From an uncultured Parabacteroides sp. (lineage in GTDB: Bacteria > Bacteroidota > Bacteroidia > Bacteroidales > Tannerellaceae), in the NCBI GenBank assembly GCA_947074335.1, contig CAMTPG010000082.1, forward strand, positions 1 to 9,292: a stretch of 9,292 nt of DNA. Reading direction: 5' to 3'. The notes beneath the pieces were generated by a model. It saw only the letters and a list, made by a program, of their open reading frames with translations. It was not told the DNA's origin and did not search any database. Of the stretch, positions 6,290 to 9,292 are shown in pieces (position 1 is the first letter of the stretch; each line of letters starts with the position of its first letter). The translations under genes were made by a program, and so were the position numbers.

Positions 6290-7678
6290 TTATAATTTTA
6301 CTTTGGGCTTATACATATCTTCAGCTTTCAGATCACATTCTTTTTTCATCCGGATACTGTAACTTAAATCACTCACATCAGGCGTAACATTATTACTGCC
6401 GAATGTGAATTTAACACCGGCATCTTTTGCTTTCTGTATGATCGCTTTATTGGGGATTTGATATAATTCATTTATCTCTAAAGCTTTTCCGCTTTTGGCA
6501 AGTGCATCAACAAATTTATTCATGCGTTCCTCTGTCCAAAATGCATCATAATTTTCATCCATGGGTGAAGGTAAGAAACAGGGATTTACATAAATATCAA
6601 CAGGTTCTTTTAATACATCGCAAATACGATCTACAATTAAATCCATATAGTTTTGGTCTCCGTTGTCGATCCATACCTCTTCCGGAATCCAGAGCCGTGT
6701 GCGACGCCCTTTATGATCACGGAAAGTAAGTGCATCTGTAAAAACATAATCAAACTCATTCCGTGCTTCGGGCGAAAAGTTGTCAAGCCATTCGCGGCCC
6801 TCGGCCTGCATGGCCAAAATAACCGGTTCCTGTCGCATAGTATCCAGATAAGTATATATTTCTTCATCGTTCGTAATCGGGAATCCGATACCACAGTTGG
6901 GCGCCACGGCGTAATTAATGCCAGTATGGCGGGATTGTCCGGCTGCCACCTTTTTTGTTAAACCGCCTTTCAGATGTACATGATAATCCAATACGGGAAA
7001 ATCTTCCTGATGTAACCGGATAATTTCGTCCGATTGTTCATCTATAGGTTCTATTTGTGTGATAAATAATTCTTTGGTATTGTTTAAAGGGAAAACCTCA
7101 ATATTCCGGAATTCAATTTCGCCCGGCGAATCATTCAATAAGGCAAAAGTGCCTTCCGAAAGCAGAACCGCCTGATTCGGAGAAATGCGGAAAGGCTGAT
7201 CAGGTTCCACATATTCAACTACCGGTTCATCATTGATTGTAATTTCTATGAAAGATCCGTCAACCAGAATGCCCAGTTTAAACCATTCATTCTCTTTTAT
7301 AAAACTTTTGGTAAGATTACGTACAGATTCCAGACTTCCCGTTTTTTTCCACCATATCGGATCGTCAGAATTATTATTTAAAGATACCTTATAGCCTTTA
7401 TTGGCTGATTTATCAGTATGAAAAGCAACACTGCCTTTTGCACCCGGCAAGGTTTTTACTTCCATAGTGAGCATAAAGTTTTTAAACTTTCCGTTTTTAA
7501 GAATTGCCTGATCTCCTTTTCCAGGCAAACTAATCACATTGTTTTTTACACCGGCCTGTTGTTTTAATTCCCATTGGTCAGCCTTCTGGCCGTCAAATAA
7601 AACTCTTTTGCCCGAATGATTACACGAAAACAGTGTACACAGAGCAAACAGGCAAAATAAACCTGATAATTGTTTCAT
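6290..7678 (-). CDS. Lipoprotein with DUF1080 (3-keto-disaccharide hydrolase type) and PHP-like domains
   Basis: This 462-residue exported lipoprotein starts with MKQLSGLFCLFALCTLFSC, an SPII signal whose lipidated cysteine would be C19. Residues ~25-195 form a jelly-roll domain of the DUF1080 / 3-keto-disaccharide hydrolase family (VLFDGQKADQWEL, FMLTMEVKTLPGAKGSVAFHT, GYKVSLNNNS, NEWFKLGILVDGSFIEITINDEPVVEY, GEIEFRNIEV). Residues ~225-450 resemble a PHP-type metallohydrolase: the HxH pair is H233/H235 in VLDYHVHLKGG, followed by FDYVFTDALTFRD (~309-321), a VNPCFLPSP segment (~364-372) and LEINELYQIP (~400-409). The final canonical GSDxH motif reads GSNNV (427-431), so part of the usual metal site is missing or remodelled. 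The enzyme reaction is not established; hydrolysis or lyase-type breakdown of 3-keto-glycosides is inferred from the first domain. It is divergently transcribed from a TIM-barrel lipoprotein that probably works on related sugars. Confidence 0.85.
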   Translation of the reverse strand: MKQLSGLFCLFALCTLFSCNHSGKRVLFDGQKADQWELKQQAGVKNNVISLPGKGDQAILKNGKFKNFMLTMEVKTLPGAKGSVAFHTDKSANKGYKVSLNNNSDDPIWWKKTGSLESVRNLTKSFIKENEWFKLGILVDGSFIEITINDEPVVEYVEPDQPFRISPNQAVLLSEGTFALLNDSPGEIEFRNIEVFPLNNTKELFITQIEPIDEQSDEIIRLHQEDFPVLDYHVHLKGGLTKKVAAGQSRHTGINYAVAPNCGIGFPITNDEEIYTYLDTMRQEPVILAMQAEGREWLDNFSPEARNEFDYVFTDALTFRDHKGRRTRLWIPEEVWIDNGDQNYMDLIVDRICDVLKEPVDIYVNPCFLPSPMDENYDAFWTEERMNKFVDALAKSGKALEINELYQIPNKAIIQKAKDAGVKFTFGSNNVTPDVSDLSYSIRMKKECDLKAEDMYKPKVKL

Positions 7679-7710
7679 GATGTATTATTTTAAAGTAACT
7701 AAGTATTTAC

Positions 7711-7718
7711 CAAAGATA
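7711..7718 (-). promoter_or_regulatory. -7 box (TAnnTTTG) for the DUF1080-PHP lipoprotein gene
   Basis: On the minus strand the sequence reads TATCTTTG, an exact match to TAnnTTTG. It lies 32 bases before the ATG (7676-7678), predicting a leader of about 25-29 bases. No good -33 TTTG element is visible at the expected distance, so strength and regulation are open. Confidence 0.55.
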
Positions 7719-7790
7719 ATCAAAATAGAAAGAGAATAACATAATTAAGGATTTTAAGTAGAAAATGTATAAAAAATCAGAATATAATTT

Positions 7791-7798
7791 TAATTTTG
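7791..7798 (+). promoter_or_regulatory. -7 box (TAnnTTTG) for the Tat lipoprotein gene
   Basis: TAATTTTG matches the Bacteroidales -7 consensus and lies 36 bases before the ATG at 7835. It predicts transcription from about 7802, which rules out a TTG at 7796 as a translation start. The -33 region (near 7766-7771, ATGTAT) is a weak match. With the minus-strand box at 7711-7718 it makes a divergent promoter region. Confidence 0.65.
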
Positions 7799-7834
7799 TA
7801 CAAATTCTCAAAAGCACATTTAAATTTTAGTACT

Positions 7835-8707
7835 ATGCAAAACAGACGTGATTTTTTAAAACGAGCCTCATTGATGATTGCCGGCAGTATGGTTGTACCA
7901 CAATTGTTAACATCCTGCTCTAAAGCACCACAAAAAAATGTCGGACTTCAATTATATTCATTGAGAGATCTCGTTAAAGAAGAGGGAATTGAAACTGTAT
8001 TGAAAACCGCTTCTAAAATGGGTTATAAAAACCTGGAAACAGCCAGTTATGATAATGGCAAAATTTATGGCATGAAACCTGCCGAATTCAAAGCAATGGT
8101 AAATGATCTTGGCATGAAATGTACAAGTGCCCATTTAGGTCAGGCCATTACAAAAGAGAAAGAAGCCGAAGTAATGAACTGGTGGGATCAGGCCATTGAT
8201 GCACATAATGAATTAGGTGTTAAATACATGGTTCAGCCCTGGATGCCGGTAAATGACCAGACAACGCTGGATGATCTGAAAATGTATTGCGATTATTTCA
8301 ATACAGTAGGTTATAAAACAGCTGCTGCCAGTATCGCTTTCGGATATCATAACCATGATTTCGAATTCCGTCAGGTTGAAGGCAATACAATTTACGATTT
8401 CCTGTTGGATAATGTAAGTCCGAACCACGTATTTTTCGAAATGGATGTATATTGGGTACAGGAAGGCGGAGCCGATCCGGTAGCTTATCTCAGAGAACGT
8501 CCGAGCCAGTTTAAAGCCATTCACATCAAAGATGAAAAAGAAATCGGAGCCAGCGGCAAAATGGATTTCCAGCCGATCTTCGATCAGATGTATGCAAACA
8601 ACATCAAAGACTGGTATGTGGAAGTAGAACGATATACAAACAATGATCCGGTAGCCAGCGTACAGCAGAGTTACGACTTTTTGGCTAAAGCTGATTATGT
8701 AAAATAA
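7835..8707 (+). CDS. Tat-exported lipoprotein, xylose-isomerase-like TIM barrel (sugar phosphate isomerase/epimerase superfamily)
   Basis: This 290-residue protein starts at the ATG at 7835. The frame opens at a TTG at 7796, but that lies inside the -7 box. The N-terminus NRRDFLKRASLMIAGSMVVPQLLTSC combines a twin-arginine motif (R4-R5) with a lipobox ending at C28, so it is probably folded, possibly with its metal, before export and lipidation. The rest is an AP-endonuclease-2/xylose-isomerase-like barrel: VGLQLYSLRD (~36-45), MGYKNLETA (~62-70), CTSAHLG (~96-102), FGYHNHDFEF (~169-178), FFEMDVYWVQEGG (~200-212), FKAIHIKDEK (~226-235) and WYVEVERY (~260-267). Probable metal ligands are E177, D204, H230 and an E in VEVERY. 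Related Bacteroidota proteins lie in loci for breakdown of glycosides through 3-keto intermediates; the neighbouring DUF1080 lipoprotein agrees with such a role, but the exact reaction (isomerase, epimerase or lyase) is not shown. Confidence 0.88.
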   Translation: MQNRRDFLKRASLMIAGSMVVPQLLTSCSKAPQKNVGLQLYSLRDLVKEEGIETVLKTASKMGYKNLETASYDNGKIYGMKPAEFKAMVNDLGMKCTSAHLGQAITKEKEAEVMNWWDQAIDAHNELGVKYMVQPWMPVNDQTTLDDLKMYCDYFNTVGYKTAAASIAFGYHNHDFEFRQVEGNTIYDFLLDNVSPNHVFFEMDVYWVQEGGADPVAYLRERPSQFKAIHIKDEKEIGASGKMDFQPIFDQMYANNIKDWYVEVERYTNNDPVASVQQSYDFLAKADYVK

Positions 8708-8732
8708 CAAATAACATGATGTTATAAAAATG

Positions 8733-8767
8733 AAAAGGATGCAGACTTGATGTGTGCATCCTTTTTT
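8733..8767. terminator. Bidirectional intrinsic terminator between converging genes
   Basis: An 11-bp stem (AAAAGGATGCA at 8733-8743 and TGCATCCTTTT at 8755-8765) encloses an 11-base loop. On the plus strand it ends in six T residues (8762-8767), and on the minus strand the A-run at 8733-8736 gives four T residues. It lies 25 bases after the TIM-barrel gene's stop and just beyond the end (8774) of the minus-strand gene, so it can stop transcripts from both sides. The plus-strand direction is the stronger. Confidence 0.85.
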
Positions 8768-8773
8768 ATGTTG

Positions 8774-9292
8774 TTAATTAGGTAAATCAGGAAAAGGATT
8801 GATACTGGAATCCATCACCTGTTTAATAAACTGATTGTTTTCGGGATCATAGCAAAAAAAGAATATCAGCTTGTCGTCATCCCAGTTACGATTTACCACT
8901 TTCAGACAAAAAAAGACTTCATTATTTTTTGTATCACGCGGAAACAGACCCTCTGCCTGAATAAAATCATCTCCTTTTTCTATATGTAGCATTTGAGGCG
9001 CTTCAAAATTCAGCATGGATTGCATAATAGTCACATACAATTTCAATTTCTCATTCCAGTTGTTTAATCCCAGACTGTCTACGGTATATAGTAAAACGCC
9101 CTGGTCTTTGATCAGAATGGTTTTAAAATTATCAGATAATCGAAGCGGTTCTGCTTCCGAAGGCAGAATCAGACTGGCATCTCCGTCGAAATCATGAAAA
9201 AAGATATAATCTTTATATTGTAACAGATCATTATCAAAATCGTAAACCGTAACCTCTTTATGAAAATGATTTTTCAGATGAATATTTAAGGC
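8774..9292 (-). CDS. C-terminal part of a hypothetical protein (5' end outside window)
   Basis: The minus-strand frame ending at TAA (8774-8776) is open without a stop to the window edge at 9292, giving 172 visible residues; the gene begins outside. A TTG at 9044-9046 could be read as a start, but the open frame and protein-like sequence upstream (for example HKEVTVYDFDNDLLQYKDYIFFHDFDGDA and NFKTILIKDQGVLLYTVDSLG) make that unlikely. The protein is acidic and rich in aromatic residues, with two short Asp motifs, DFDNDL and DFDGDA, about 16 residues apart, alternating predicted beta strands, and a C-terminus ending NPFPDLPN. I do not recognise the family. No signal peptide can be judged because the N-terminus is absent. 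It converges on the Tat lipoprotein gene and shares a bidirectional terminator with it. Confidence 0.75.
   Translation of the reverse strand, partial: ALNIHLKNHFHKEVTVYDFDNDLLQYKDYIFFHDFDGDASLILPSEAEPLRLSDNFKTILIKDQGVLLYTVDSLGLNNWNEKLKLYVTIMQSMLNFEAPQMLHIEKGDDFIQAEGLFPRDTKNNEVFFCLKVVNRNWDDDKLIFFFCYDPENNQFIKQVMDSSINPFPDLPN

Noticed and set aside
7796..7834. TTG start for the TIM-barrel gene, adding 13 residues
   Set aside because: It overlaps the TAATTTTG box and would push the twin-arginine motif away from the N-terminus. The ATG at 7835 gives a standard Tat lipoprotein signal.
8213..8710. Long open frame (165 codons) on the minus strand inside the TIM-barrel gene
   Set aside because: It lies wholly antisense to a well-supported gene, has low-complexity aromatic and isoleucine-rich sequence and shows no domain, so it is a shadow of the coding strand.
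8711..8725. Inverted repeat ATAACAT-G-ATGTTAT just after the TIM-barrel gene
   Set aside because: The one-base spacer cannot form a tight loop, the stem is nearly all A-T, and there is no promoter nearby for an operator to act on. The stronger terminator follows directly.

Overview
The window looks like a chromosomal segment from a member of the Bacteroidota, most likely the order Bacteroidales. The evidence is AT-rich DNA, start codons mostly without strong Shine-Dalgarno sequences, three matches to the Bacteroidales -7 promoter element TAnnTTTG placed 26 to 48 bases before start codons, lipoproteins with SPII signals (one behind a Tat signal), and a Crp/Fnr regulator with the short C-terminal helix-turn-helix typical of that phylum. 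No rRNA, tRNA, CRISPR array, insertion sequence or phage gene was seen. The genus is not determined.

Layout. Positions 1-494 hold the 3' end of a gene for a coiled-coil plus beta-domain protein of unknown function. Its stop codon overlaps the ATG of a Crp/Fnr-type regulator (494-1096) by one base. A regulatory gap follows, with a perfect 18-bp palindrome (1183-1200) of Crp/Fnr geometry and a TAATTTTG -7 box (1221-1228). Then comes a tight four-gene plus-strand operon: a TolC-type outer membrane channel (1276-2667), a HlyD-type periplasmic adaptor (2695-3702) and two ABC-2 membrane subunits (3709-4887 and 4899-6170). It ends at a strong intrinsic terminator (6215-6254). This is a tripartite export system of the YbhFSRG / YhiI-RbbA-YhhJ kind, but no ATPase is encoded in or beside the operon within the window.

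Positions 6290-8707 hold a divergent pair. On the minus strand is a lipoprotein joining a DUF1080 (3-keto-disaccharide hydrolase type) domain to a PHP-like metallohydrolase domain. On the plus strand is a Tat-exported lipoprotein with a xylose-isomerase-like TIM barrel (sugar phosphate isomerase/epimerase superfamily). Each has its own TAnnTTTG box in the 156-bp gap between them. Together they suggest extracytoplasmic processing of carbohydrates or glycosides, possibly through 3-keto-sugar intermediates. A hairpin with T-runs on both strands (8733-8767) separates the TIM-barrel gene from a converging minus-strand gene of unknown function that runs off the right edge.

Most notable inferences: the Crp/Fnr regulator may activate the neighbouring efflux operon, because the palindrome is centred about 41 bases upstream of the predicted transcription start; the exporter must borrow an ATPase or work in another way; and the PHP-like domain of the lipoprotein has lost the usual C-terminal GSDxH metal motif.
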